A stretch of DNA of 25,473 bases from Proteobacteria bacterium UBA6522 (GCA_002434915.1 DJLG01000120.1:1-25473); one strand, 5' to 3'. Numbered from the stretch's first letter, positions 1 through 8,494 are shown. A program made the numbers and translations. Notes: generated from the letters alone by a model not told the origin.

Positions 1-39
1 GATATCAGATAGACAACTCACTGCAAAACAAATAAATCT

Positions 40-882
40 ATGCGAGCTTATACAACTCGGGAGGCAGCTGAGCTACTCGGAATTTCTCCCAGCCAAATTA
101 GGTCTTTCGCAAGACAGCAGTTTGTTTTGCCAATTCGGGCTGCTCGCGGACATTTCCGGTTTTCTTTTCAAGACCTTGTCCTCCTTCGAACAGCAAAAGA
201 GCTCGTCCTTGCTGGGCTTGATTCACGGCGCATATGGCGTGCACTTCGTACACTACAAGATCAATTACCTACTGGTAGGCCTTTAAGTTCCGTGAAGGTT
301 CTAACACAAGCTGACCAAGTACTTGTTCGTGAACACAATACAGTCTGGGAAGTGGAATCAGGACAAACCATTTTGGACTTCAAGATAGATGAACTAGCTG
401 AAAAAGTAGCGCCGCTAGTAAAGGCCTCAGCTCCAATCGCCCGTCAACAGGCTACTACAAGTGATGAGTGGTTTGAGATAGCACTAGAATTTGATCAAGT
501 AGGCGAGAAAGAGGATGCGCTAGCAGCATATCGTGAAACCTTATCTCTTGACTCCACACACGTTAATGCTCGAATAAACCTGGGGCGACTTTTACATAAT
601 GAACGCTCATACCAACAGGCAGAAAATCTCTATAGAGAAGCACTAAAAATCGACCCAACTAACTCGATAGCGGCATTCAATCTTGGTGTCGTTCTGGAAG
701 ATCAAAGCTCCATCCATGAAGCAATAGAACTTTATCTCCACACACTCTCACTGGATCCAGAACTTCCTGATGTTCACTATAACCTAGCTCGTCTATATGA
801 AAATCAGGGCAATCAAAAAGCAGCGATCCGGCATTTCTCAAAATTTAAATTGCTTAGTGGATATCGTGATAACCAAACCTAA
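40..882 (+). CDS. MerR-type HTH protein with C-terminal TPR repeats
   Basis: The first ~70 residues form a MerR-like winged helix-turn-helix: a YTTREAAELLGIS start, a helix beginning SQIRSFARQ, and the wing RGHFRFSFQDLVLLR. A linker of roughly 70 residues follows. From about residue 143 there are three to four tetratricopeptide repeats (WFEIALEFDQVGEKEDALAAY, then units starting near residues 177, 211 and 245) with the usual A-x-Y-x2-A-L-x-LDP pattern. There is no effector-binding domain of the classical MerR type, so the TPR tail presumably binds a protein partner instead. It is probably a cytoplasmic DNA-binding regulator; the target is unknown. The start is the first ATG, and no clear Shine-Dalgarno sequence precedes it. 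It converges on the ferredoxin oxidoreductase gene with a 37-base gap. Domain calls are confident; function is not. Confidence 0.85.
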   Translation: MRAYTTREAAELLGISPSQIRSFARQQFVLPIRAARGHFRFSFQDLVLLRTAKELVLAGLDSRRIWRALRTLQDQLPTGRPLSSVKVLTQADQVLVREHNTVWEVESGQTILDFKIDELAEKVAPLVKASAPIARQQATTSDEWFEIALEFDQVGEKEDALAAYRETLSLDSTHVNARINLGRLLHNERSYQQAENLYREALKIDPTNSIAAFNLGVVLEDQSSIHEAIELYLHTLSLDPELPDVHYNLARLYENQGNQKAAIRHFSKFKLLSGYRDNQT

Positions 883-919
883 GATAGGAATAATCACCCA
901 TTAGAACTTGGTTGCGTGC

Positions 920-3900
920 TTAAGCCGCTTTTGACTTTGAAAGATTAAATTTTTCTGGTTTATTCCAGAACCCTACTAACTCTTCTTTAATAATATCAAC
1001 ACTTTGAATTGAAGCGTTTTTTACGGGACCATAACCTCGTATTTTTTGTGGAAACTGAGCCAGCTCTATGGCTAGATCCATACGAGTAGAGTCAAGTTCG
1101 TTCACAAAACGATCCATCAGCTCCTCATACTCACATATAAGGCGTTGAGCAGAACGATGTTCCGTTGAGTAACCAAAAGGGTTAAAGAATGTCCCACGAA
1201 GAAACTTCAACCCTGCAAGCACTCTGAATACAGGCAAAACCCAACCTCCAAATTCATACTTTCTAGGACGTCCAGTTACAGGATCAATACGGGAAAATAT
1301 TGGCGGAGAAAGATAAAACTTAAAACTAGCCTTCCCCATAAAACTTTCGCTTACATCCTTTAAAAAGGGTGTCTTTATATGCAGGCGTGCAACCTCATAT
1401 TCATCTTTGTAGGCAAGAAGTTTGAAATAATTTTTAGCAACTGCATTAGTAAGAATATTTGATCCAGGTTGAACACGCTGTTCTGCCTGTCGCACCCGTT
1501 CTACTCCAGCTCTATAGCGGGCGGAATATTTGGAATTCTGATATTCCACTAAAAACCGCTCTCGATATAAAATGACATCATCCAAACTGGTTGCTAATGG
1601 TTCCGAGTTATCAGCTAGTCCTGCATGCTGCATGACAACAGCGGGTTCTACGGCTGCATATCGACCCCATAAAAAAGCTGCTTTGTTTGGCTCAACTCCC
1701 ATACCGTTAAGCTCAAGTGCTCTCTCAATAGCCTGAACAGAAACTGGAAGTAGCCCCTTCTGACTTGCTACTCCCAATAGAAATAGATTGGCGGTAATAC
1801 TATTTCCCATTAACGCGGCCGTTATACCCGAAGCATCAATAGTCGATAGTTTTTCTGTTGAGCACACACGAGCAAGGATCGATAACATCGAACCTTTACC
1901 ATAATCTAGATCGCGGTTAGAAATAAATGTAGCAGGCATTTCCTCATGTGTATTAATCACTGCACTAGTACGGTCAGGAGAAAATTTCTCAAGAGAATCA
2001 ACACTGGTTGCAACCATAAGATCCACCGCAAGTAATAAGTCCGTCATGCCTGCAGGTACACGTCCCCCATGCATATCACACTGATCAGATCCAATACGGA
2101 TATGTGAATGTACAGCACCAAATTTTTGAGCCATGCCAGTCTGATCTAAAGCCATCACACGACGTCCCTCAAGATGGGCCGCCATTCCTAAAATTGCTCC
2201 AGCAGTACTCACTCCTGTACCACCAATCCCAGCAATCAAAATATTGTATGTTGAACCTTGAACAACCTCTGGATCAGGAAGTTTTTGGAATTCAACCTGT
2301 TCCATCATTTCTACATTTCTTTGTTTTTTCTGTACGCCTTCGAGTACAACAAAGCTTGGACAGAACCCATCTATGCAACTAAAATCTTTGTTACAGGCAG
2401 ACTGATTAATAGTCCGTTTCCGTCCTAACTCTGTTTCTAATTGAACCACTGATAGACAATTAGATACTGAGTTACAATCACCACAACCTTCGCACACCAG
2501 AGGATTGATGGTTACCCATCGTTTTGGGTCCTCTGCCGTACCACGTCTTCGACGACGTCTAAGTTCAACAGCACATGTTTGATCGTATATCAATGCAGAG
2601 ACTCCGGAGACTTCTCTGAGCATTCTCTGTAATGAATCGAGTTCTCGTCTATGGTGTACAGTGACCTGAGGCGGCAAATCATTAGCCTGCTCTCGGTATC
2701 GCTCTGGTTGATCGGTCACCACAATAGTTTTTTTGACACCTTCAGCCACAAGCTGCTGGGCAATTTGAGCTGGACTAAAGCCTCCTTCAGTTGGTTGGCC
2801 ACCAGTCATTGCAACAGCGTCATTATGTAAGATTTTATAAGTTATATTAACGCCAGAGTCGACTGCAGCACGAATGGCAAGTAACCCAGAGTGGGCATAA
2901 GTTCCATCCCCTAAATTTTGAAAAACATGCTCAGTATCTGTAAAAGGTGCCTGGCCAAACCAACCTGCACCCTCGCACCCCATCTGCGTAAAACCGGACG
3001 TATCACGATCCATCCAGGTAGCCATAAAATGGCACCCTATTCCTGCTATAGCGCGACTTCCATCTGGCACACGAGTCGAGGTGTTATGGGGACAACCTGA
3101 ACAAAAGTGAGGCGCCCTTTTTGCCGTTGACTCAGACTCTTTTATAAGTTTTTCATGCTCTTTTAATAACTGCAGCCGCTCCTCAATATCAGGAACTGTC
3201 ATCAGGCAGCCTAATCTTTTTGCAATTGCTTGAGCAATAACTACTGGGGTTAACTCACTGGTACTAGAAAGCAACGGTTTTCCTGATTCATCAGATTTCC
3301 CAATGATCAAAGGCCTAGAAGCTGCATTCCAGTTATATAGCTGTTCCTTCAGCTGAGTCTCAATAACCGGACGTTTTTCTTCAATAACAAAAACTTCCTC
3401 AACGCCCTCACAAAAACGTTTAATACCCTCTGGCTCTAAAGGCCAACTCATCCCCACTTTGAATAATTTAATTCCTAATTTGCTGGCCCGCTCCCGACTT
3501 ATTCCAAGGTCTTCCAAAGCTTGAAAAACATCTAGATAAGCTTTTCCCGTGGATACAATTCCTAGTCGTGGATTAGGGCTTTCAATTGCAACTCTATTTA
3601 TATTATTTATTTCAGAAAAGGCCAAAACTGCCGCTAACTTATGCTGCTGGAGACGATTTTCTTGTTCATTAGGCGAATCGGGCCAACGAACATGAAGTCC
3701 CCCTTCAGGCATAGCAAAATTTGGATAATTAAATTCAAAAAATCTTGGTAACTTAACGGTTTGCAAAGAATCCGCATTTTCAGCTGTCATTTTCATTGCC
3801 GCCCAGCAACCGCTGAAACGAGAAAGTGCATAACCCAACAAACCCAACTCTAAAATATCTTGCACACCCGTTGGGTTTAGAACAGGGATCGATGCGTCAA

Positions 3901-4417
3901 TAAAGCTATATTCGCTTTGTCCAGGCAGAGTTGACGACTTACAGAAGTGATCATCGCCAGCTACCGCTAGTACGCCACCATTTTGGGATGTACCTGCACA
4001 GTTTGCATGCTTAAAAGCATCCCCAGAACGATCAACTCCTGGGGTTTTTCCATACCAGAGACCAAATATTCCGTCATAACGAGCCCCAGGAGATAAATTA
4101 AGCTGCTGCGAACCCCAGATAGCTGTTGCAGCTATTTCTTCATTAACAGCCGGTTGAAAGTGGATTGGTACACGTTCAAGAAAGCAACTTGCACGCCACA
4201 ACTCTTGGTCTAGACCTCCAAGAGGCGAACCACGATAACCCGAAACAAAGCCAGCTGTTTTTAAACCAGCTTTCTGATCCGCTTGAGCCTGCAATAAGAG
4301 AAGCCTAACAAGAGCTTGTACTCCATTGAGGTAGATAGTGTCTGAATCAAGATTATAGCGATCGTCCACGTCCACCAGGTCGCGAAGCTTACCTTCTTGT
4401 ATCACGGAAGAATTCAC
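920..4417 (-). CDS. Fused indolepyruvate-type 2-oxoacid ferredoxin oxidoreductase
   Basis: A 1165-residue single-chain 2-oxoacid:ferredoxin oxidoreductase of the fused IorA/IorB type. It converts an aryl or other 2-oxoacid plus CoA to acyl-CoA, CO2 and reduced ferredoxin. In order: an N-terminal pyrimidine-binding domain (GFVSGYRGSPLGG near 57-68), a CxxC motif (FCSGCPHNTS, ~438-447), a thiamine-diphosphate motif (GDGTYAHSG at 503 to HND near 531), Fe-S cysteines C642, C645, C648, C654 and a second group C675, C680, C686, then a gamma-type domain with a glycine-rich loop (IAGIGGTGVSTAG, ~728-740) and a C-terminal domain. A run of six arginines lies at ~620-625. The start is GTG with only a distant purine-rich stretch upstream. 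The gene follows the dehydratase by 46 bases and is probably co-transcribed. Substrate is not certain; the family also includes members acting on branched-chain or other oxoacids. Confidence 0.93.
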   Translation of the reverse strand: MNSSVIQEGKLRDLVDVDDRYNLDSDTIYLNGVQALVRLLLLQAQADQKAGLKTAGFVSGYRGSPLGGLDQELWRASCFLERVPIHFQPAVNEEIAATAIWGSQQLNLSPGARYDGIFGLWYGKTPGVDRSGDAFKHANCAGTSQNGGVLAVAGDDHFCKSSTLPGQSEYSFIDASIPVLNPTGVQDILELGLLGYALSRFSGCWAAMKMTAENADSLQTVKLPRFFEFNYPNFAMPEGGLHVRWPDSPNEQENRLQQHKLAAVLAFSEINNINRVAIESPNPRLGIVSTGKAYLDVFQALEDLGISRERASKLGIKLFKVGMSWPLEPEGIKRFCEGVEEVFVIEEKRPVIETQLKEQLYNWNAASRPLIIGKSDESGKPLLSSTSELTPVVIAQAIAKRLGCLMTVPDIEERLQLLKEHEKLIKESESTAKRAPHFCSGCPHNTSTRVPDGSRAIAGIGCHFMATWMDRDTSGFTQMGCEGAGWFGQAPFTDTEHVFQNLGDGTYAHSGLLAIRAAVDSGVNITYKILHNDAVAMTGGQPTEGGFSPAQIAQQLVAEGVKKTIVVTDQPERYREQANDLPPQVTVHHRRELDSLQRMLREVSGVSALIYDQTCAVELRRRRRRGTAEDPKRWVTINPLVCEGCGDCNSVSNCLSVVQLETELGRKRTINQSACNKDFSCIDGFCPSFVVLEGVQKKQRNVEMMEQVEFQKLPDPEVVQGSTYNILIAGIGGTGVSTAGAILGMAAHLEGRRVMALDQTGMAQKFGAVHSHIRIGSDQCDMHGGRVPAGMTDLLLAVDLMVATSVDSLEKFSPDRTSAVINTHEEMPATFISNRDLDYGKGSMLSILARVCSTEKLSTIDASGITAALMGNSITANLFLLGVASQKGLLPVSVQAIERALELNGMGVEPNKAAFLWGRYAAVEPAVVMQHAGLADNSEPLATSLDDVILYRERFLVEYQNSKYSARYRAGVERVRQAEQRVQPGSNILTNAVAKNYFKLLAYKDEYEVARLHIKTPFLKDVSESFMGKASFKFYLSPPIFSRIDPVTGRPRKYEFGGWVLPVFRVLAGLKFLRGTFFNPFGYSTEHRSAQRLICEYEELMDRFVNELDSTRMDLAIELAQFPQKIRGYGPVKNASIQSVDIIKEELVGFWNKPEKFNLSKSKAA

Positions 4418-4463
4418 TGTCAGATTAGCCCTTTACATCTCGACCCATATAACCTTCTAACCA

Positions 4464-5459
4464 TCATGGGTCAGGATAATCGCCAAGGATTTCCAAGTAT
4501 TTTTTATGATCTATATTAGCACCGCTCAGAATAATTGCGACACAACTAAAGCTCCTTGCGCTTCCATCAAGCACCGCTGCCAAAGCAACAGCGCCAGAGG
4601 GCTCTAACACCAACTTTAAGTGCCTAGCAGCAAATGCTACAGCATGTGCTGCCTGGCTATCAGTAACGGTTATACCGCTAGTCAGAGTCTCTTGATTAAT
4701 TGCGAATGTTAACGCTCCAGGTGTAGGGGCCATCAGAGCATCACAAATAGTTACAGGATGACCATCTACCAACTGCCGCTCTTTAACCTCAAGTGACCGT
4801 TTAGTGTCATCATAGACTTCTGGTTCTACAGAAAAGAGCCTACATTTTTCAAAAATAGATTGAACACTCAAAGAACAACCAGCAATTAGCCCGCCTCCTC
4901 CACATGGACAATATAGAGCATCTAAGTTCAATCCTTCAGAATGTGCATAGCGTGCGGTTTCTAGTCCAACAGTTCCTTGGCCAGCAATAATATCGTGATG
5001 ATCAAAAGCAGGAATAATCGTAGCTCCGGTCTCTTGGGCGACTTTAGCCGCTATGTGTTCCCGATCTTCATTGTAACGATCATAAAGTATGACCTTTGCT
5101 CCAAGTGCACGCGTATTTAACTGTTTTATTTCTGGTGCATCTTTCGGCATAACTACTACAGCGCTTACACCTAGCCAACTTGCGGCCATTGCAACACCCT
5201 GTGCATGGTTTCCTGATGAAGACGCAACAATACCTAAGCTACGTTCTTCATGGCTGAGTTGGAGCAATCTATTAAGCGCGCCACGAATTTTAAAACTACC
5301 TGTATGTTGCAATGATTCAGCTTTAATCAATACACGGGAATTAGCCCGAGCATTCAATACCTCTGATTGAAGCACCGGGGTAGGTATTAGCCATTCCCTT
5401 AGACGGTCATGAGCCTCATCTATATTGTGTGATCTTGGCAATATGTTGGTCATCATCAT
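4464..5459 (-). CDS. Threonine/serine dehydratase-like PLP enzyme (fold type II)
   Basis: A 331-residue PLP-dependent ammonia-lyase of the threonine dehydratase/serine racemase family. The Schiff-base lysine is in HTGSFKIRGALN (K57). The substrate loop SSSGNHAQG, the phosphate-binding GGGGLIAG and the late EPSGA motif are all present. There is no C-terminal ACT regulatory domain, so this is the short catabolic type. Products would be 2-oxobutyrate from threonine or pyruvate from serine; serine racemase or hydroxyaspartate lyase activity cannot be excluded. The frame stays open upstream to a TTG at 5552, but that stretch lies in the opposite-strand riboswitch and reads as non-homologous. I therefore start at the first of three consecutive ATG codons (5459, 5456, 5453). 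It leads a probable two-gene operon with the oxoacid oxidoreductase and is divergent from the B12 operon. Confidence 0.88.
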   Translation of the reverse strand: MMMTNILPRSHNIDEAHDRLREWLIPTPVLQSEVLNARANSRVLIKAESLQHTGSFKIRGALNRLLQLSHEERSLGIVASSSGNHAQGVAMAASWLGVSAVVVMPKDAPEIKQLNTRALGAKVILYDRYNEDREHIAAKVAQETGATIIPAFDHHDIIAGQGTVGLETARYAHSEGLNLDALYCPCGGGGLIAGCSLSVQSIFEKCRLFSVEPEVYDDTKRSLEVKERQLVDGHPVTICDALMAPTPGALTFAINQETLTSGITVTDSQAAHAVAFAARHLKLVLEPSGAVALAAVLDGSARSFSCVAIILSGANIDHKKYLEILGDYPDP

Positions 5460-5462
5460 CGC

Positions 5463-5491
5463 TTGATAGTCAAACTTATCAACACTATAGT
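5463..5491 (+). promoter_or_regulatory. Sigma-70 promoter of the cobalamin operon
   Basis: TTGATA at 5463-5468 and TATAGT at 5486-5491 are separated by exactly 17 bases, close to the sigma-70 consensus. The predicted transcription start is about 5497-5498, which coincides with the 5' strand of the riboswitch P1 helix (5496-5501). The -10 lies in the palindrome ACTATAGT (5484-5491), so the minus strand carries the same hexamer. A dyad TTGATA...TATCAA (5463-5482) overlaps the -35 and spacer. Confidence 0.72.
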
Positions 5492-5495
5492 AGCT

Positions 5496-5677
5496 GACGA
5501 CGGCACCCCTATGGGGTTTAAAAGGGAACACGGTACGACAATTGTTTGTCAAGGCCGTGGCTGTATCCGCAACTGTGAACGGCTAGTTTGTCTTCATTAT
5601 TGCCACTGAGCTAAGGCTTGGGAAGGTCTGAAGATTAACGGCGAACCGTGAGCCAGGAGACCTGCTGTCTAGTCGTC
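5496..5677 (+). promoter_or_regulatory. Cobalamin (B12) riboswitch
   Basis: The conserved blocks of the adenosylcobalamin aptamer appear in the right order: TTAAAAGGGAACACGGT (~5518-5534), CCGCAACTGTGAACGG (5567-5582), GCCACTG (5602-5608), GGGAAGG, and GAGCCAGGAGACCTGC (5650-5665). The closing P1 helix can be drawn between GACGAC (5496-5501) and GTCGTC (5672-5677). In this family, bound cobalamin reduces downstream expression. Here the first genes downstream are a B12 import system, which matches the family's usual role. The aptamer DNA is antisense to the spurious upstream extension of the dehydratase frame. The expression platform is in the following 147 bases; no T-run terminator is evident, so translational control is more likely. 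Confidence 0.95.
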
Positions 5678-5730
5678 CATCCGGGAGGCGGATTACCTCA
5701 GCGGAGCGGCCTTTGCGCAGCGGCGACACC

Positions 5731-5793
5731 GGTAATATTTATTACTGACATACACATTTTATGTATGCCGTATGAATAGTAATAACTGTTACC
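5731..5793 (+). promoter_or_regulatory. Nested hairpin in the btuF leader
   Basis: Three nested complementary segments lie between the aptamer and the btuF ribosome-binding site: GGTAA (5731-5735) with TTACC (5789-5793), TTATTACT (5739-5746) with AGTAATAA (5778-5785), and CATACA (5749-5754) with TGTATG (5762-5767). No U-run follows, so it is not an obvious intrinsic terminator. It could be part of the riboswitch expression platform or simply an RNA-stabilising structure. The Shine-Dalgarno AAGG at 5814-5817 lies just downstream. Confidence 0.5.
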
Positions 5794-5824
5794 ACGTGTT
5801 TAAACCTGCAAATAAGGTATTGCA

Positions 5825-6691
5825 ATGCCAGTCAACGGGAAACGTCTATCTACCTTTAGTAGAGTGATCTCAGCATGGTGCATAGGGCTATTCTTCTTAG
5901 GATATGCTACGAACATATTTGCATCCGAAGGGCCACAGCGAATAGTTTCCATAAATGTTTGCACTGATCAGCTAGTTGCACTTCTAGCTGAAAAAGATCG
6001 GATCGTTTCACTATCGCACTTGGCTAATGACCCTTACTCTTCTTGGCTTGGTACATTTGTAGATGGGCTAGTACTTAATCATGGAACAGCAGAGGAGGTT
6101 ATTGCTCTCAGTCCAGACTTGGTTGTAACCACATCCTTCGGCTTTCGCCCAACGATATCCATTCTTAAGAAACTTGGATACCCGGTTTTAGAACTACCTA
6201 TTGCAAAAAATCTTGATGATGTTTCAACAAATCTTGTGCTATTAGCGAGCGCTATTGGCGATAACGAGATAACACAAGCGGTAATTGGACAATTTAATAG
6301 GGAGGTTTCATCTCAAACCGTCCCCTTAAACTCCCAACTACCACTTTTTGTCAGCTATGAAGCTAACGGTTGGACGATGGGGGAAAACTCACTGACTAAC
6401 AACGTTGCTCAAATGGCAGGGTTCGAAACTATAGGTAGTCGACTCGACTTTTCAGGAGGACTCAAAGTTGATCTGGAGAAGCTACTAACTATAAAACCAG
6501 ACCTTATAGAACTTGGTTATCAATGGAGCGAAGCTCCTGCGTTAGTTTCACAAAATCTGTGGCACCCGGCTCTACAAGAATTACTGAAACGAACAACGCT
6601 GATTAATATTCCTGATGCATTGTGGCTTTGTGGCTCTCCTAAAACACTCGATGCACTTCACATTCTGCAACAAGCTAGAGAAGCCCTTTAA
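5825..6691 (+). CDS. btuF: BtuF-like periplasmic cobalamin-binding protein
   Basis: A 288-residue periplasmic binding protein of the helical-backbone metal/cobalamin receptor class (BtuF/FhuD type). A basic start followed by a hydrophobic stretch (ISAWCIGLFFLGYA) and FAS-E at about residues 33-34 makes a Sec signal peptide. The mature part opens with the family-typical RIVSINVCTDQLVALLAEKDRIVSL pattern and continues with a lobe linker and a C-terminal lobe containing LWLCGSPKTLDAL. It should capture vitamin B12 delivered by BtuB and hand it to BtuCD. ATG 5825 is preceded by AAGG at a spacing of 7. It is the first gene after the cobalamin riboswitch, which separates it from iron-siderophore binding proteins of the same fold. 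The next gene starts 22 bases downstream. Confidence 0.88.
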   Translation: MPVNGKRLSTFSRVISAWCIGLFFLGYATNIFASEGPQRIVSINVCTDQLVALLAEKDRIVSLSHLANDPYSSWLGTFVDGLVLNHGTAEEVIALSPDLVVTTSFGFRPTISILKKLGYPVLELPIAKNLDDVSTNLVLLASAIGDNEITQAVIGQFNREVSSQTVPLNSQLPLFVSYEANGWTMGENSLTNNVAQMAGFETIGSRLDFSGGLKVDLEKLLTIKPDLIELGYQWSEAPALVSQNLWHPALQELLKRTTLINIPDALWLCGSPKTLDALHILQQAREAL

Positions 6692-6713
6692 GCAAAACAA
6701 ACTAGCAATACGA

Positions 6714-7715
6714 ATGGATAACATAAAAAATTATTTCTTTCTTTTATCAGCACTCGGCCTACTGGCAGTGCTGCTATTCATTGCATCATTGATGATTGGA
6801 AGCGCAGGAACCGGATTCTCTGGAATGCGTGTAATGTTTGATCAGGTAGGCCCTGAAGTCTTTTCAGTAATCATGAAAGAAATCAGATTGCCCCGAGCAA
6901 TTTTAGGGTTCACTGTTGGTGCATCTTTAGGTGCAGCGGGCGCTGCATTACAAGGTTATCTGCGTAATCCTCTCGCGGAACCAGGTGTTATTGGCGTATC
7001 CACAGCTGCGGCTTTGGGTGCGGTTATTGCAATCTACACCGGGCTTTCGGTTGTGATGCCGCTTGCGCTTCCGCTAATGGCTATTGGAGGGTCGTTAATT
7101 GTCATATTCCTACTTCAAACAATAGCGGGGTCTGGAAATGTAGCAACGTTAATTCTAGCGGGGGTAGCAATCTCGAGCCTGTGTGGTGCGTTAACCTCTC
7201 TCGCTCTTAATCTGTCCGAAAACCCATTTGCTTCATTGGAAATAGTTTTTTGGCTATTAGGATCAATCACAGATCGAAGCATGTCTCATGTCTGGCTTTC
7301 TACTCCCTTCATAGTTATAGGTTGGTTATTTTTAGCCGCTAGCTCACGTTCACTAGACGTACTAAGCCTTGGAGAAGAAACCGCTGTAAGTCTTGGCGTT
7401 AACCTGTCACGAATTCGCATACTTGTTATATCAGGCACGGCACTATGCATAGGGGCATGTACAGCAATAGCCGGTGTAATCGGATTTGTTGGGCTCATAG
7501 TTCCACACTTGATGCGCCCATTGGTAGGGCATCAACCGAGTCGACTTTTACCGGCTAGTGCATTGGCAGGAGGTTCTCTTCTACTCTGTGCCGACATAAT
7601 GGTCAGACTAATAAATTTTGATACAGAGTTAAAGCTTGGCGTTGTCACTGCATTGATAGGCGGCCCATTTTTTTTGATCCTCATTCTCAGACTTAAAGTG
7701 AGTCATAAGACATGA
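6714..7715 (+). CDS. btuC: BtuC-like cobalamin ABC transporter permease
   Basis: A 333-residue FecCD/BtuC-family permease with about ten hydrophobic segments. Family hallmarks are visible: RLPRAILGFTVGASLGAAG near the N-terminus, GYLRNPLAEPGVIGVSTAAALGA after it, and near the end GFVGLIVPHLMRPLVGHQ (the region contacting the ATPase). With BtuD and BtuF it forms the inner-membrane B12 importer. The open frame extends back to 6615 inside btuF, but ATG 6714 places the first membrane helix (YFFLLSALGLLAVLLF) at the usual distance from the start. The ribosome-binding site is poor, so translational coupling to btuF, which ends 22 bases earlier, is plausible. The stop overlaps the btuD start as ATGA. 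Confidence 0.9.
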   Translation: MDNIKNYFFLLSALGLLAVLLFIASLMIGSAGTGFSGMRVMFDQVGPEVFSVIMKEIRLPRAILGFTVGASLGAAGAALQGYLRNPLAEPGVIGVSTAAALGAVIAIYTGLSVVMPLALPLMAIGGSLIVIFLLQTIAGSGNVATLILAGVAISSLCGALTSLALNLSENPFASLEIVFWLLGSITDRSMSHVWLSTPFIVIGWLFLAASSRSLDVLSLGEETAVSLGVNLSRIRILVISGTALCIGACTAIAGVIGFVGLIVPHLMRPLVGHQPSRLLPASALAGGSLLLCADIMVRLINFDTELKLGVVTALIGGPFFLILILRLKVSHKT

Positions 7716-8494
7716 AGCTTGAAGCTCTCAACATTACCGTTGAATTTCAAAGTCGCAAAGTGATCAATGAACTATCTCTATCACTTGGAAAAGGTGAATT
7801 AGTAGGCCTCATAGGACCCAATGGAGCAGGAAAAACAACACTACTAAAGGCCATTATTGGCGCACAGAAATATGTGCATGGAGAATTAACCCTTGATGGC
7901 ATTCCTCTACAAGACCTGTCACAAGTAGAACGCGCTAAAACTCTGTCTTATCTCCCTCAAGCTCAATCAATTGAGTGGCAACTGCAGGCGCGTGCCTTAG
8001 TTATGCTAGGCAGATTTCCTTATCAACAAGCGTTTTCTCCTCCATCCCCAGACTGCGAGTACGCAGTAGATCAGGCCTTAGCTACAGTCAATGCAACTCC
8101 ATTTGCTTTCCGTAGTCTGCACACCCTTTCCGGTGGAGAACGCGCTTTAGTACTACTCGCTCGCACACTTGCTGTTGGAGCTCCACTAATACTAGTGGAT
8201 GAGCCGATTGCCGAACTTGATCTTTACCATCAAATTAATGTGATGCAAATATTAAAAGATAAAGCTACTGAAGGGGTGGGCGTACTTGCTGTGTTACATG
8301 ATCTCACTATGGCAGCGCAGTTTATGGATAGGTTGATACTAATAAACGATGGCTCCGTTTTTGCTGAGGGTAGCCCTAAAGAGGTCCTCACCAAAAAAAA
8401 CCTTGAAGAAGTCTACAAAATTTCTCCGCATCAAAAAGACTTGTCCAATAACTCAATAATTTTCCCCTGGAAAAAAGTAACCAAGGATGTATAA
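7712..8494 (+). CDS. btuD: BtuD-like cobalamin ABC transporter ATPase
   Basis: A 260-residue ABC ATPase with all motifs: Walker A GPNGAGKTT (35-43), Q-loop in YLPQAQSIEW, signature LSGGERALVLLAR, Walker B LILVDEPIAELD, and the switch histidine in AVLHDLT. It would energise B12 import through BtuC. Its start overlaps the btuC stop by four bases (ATGA), indicating translational coupling. The btuB start codon follows its stop immediately with no gap. Sequence alone does not separate cobalamin from ferric-siderophore ATPases; the riboswitch and btuB context decide it. Confidence 0.9.
   Translation: MKLEALNITVEFQSRKVINELSLSLGKGELVGLIGPNGAGKTTLLKAIIGAQKYVHGELTLDGIPLQDLSQVERAKTLSYLPQAQSIEWQLQARALVMLGRFPYQQAFSPPSPDCEYAVDQALATVNATPFAFRSLHTLSGGERALVLLARTLAVGAPLILVDEPIAELDLYHQINVMQILKDKATEGVGVLAVLHDLTMAAQFMDRLILINDGSVFAEGSPKEVLTKKNLEEVYKISPHQKDLSNNSIIFPWKKVTKDV

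Noticed and set aside
5460..5552. N-terminal extension of the dehydratase to a TTG start
   Set aside because: This stretch is antisense to the riboswitch 5' half and its promoter, it does not match the enzyme family, and the family start fits the ATG triplet at 5459-5451.
6615..6713. Upstream extension of btuC inside btuF
   Set aside because: The extra residues do not resemble the family and would overlap btuF; ATG 6714 places the first helix properly.
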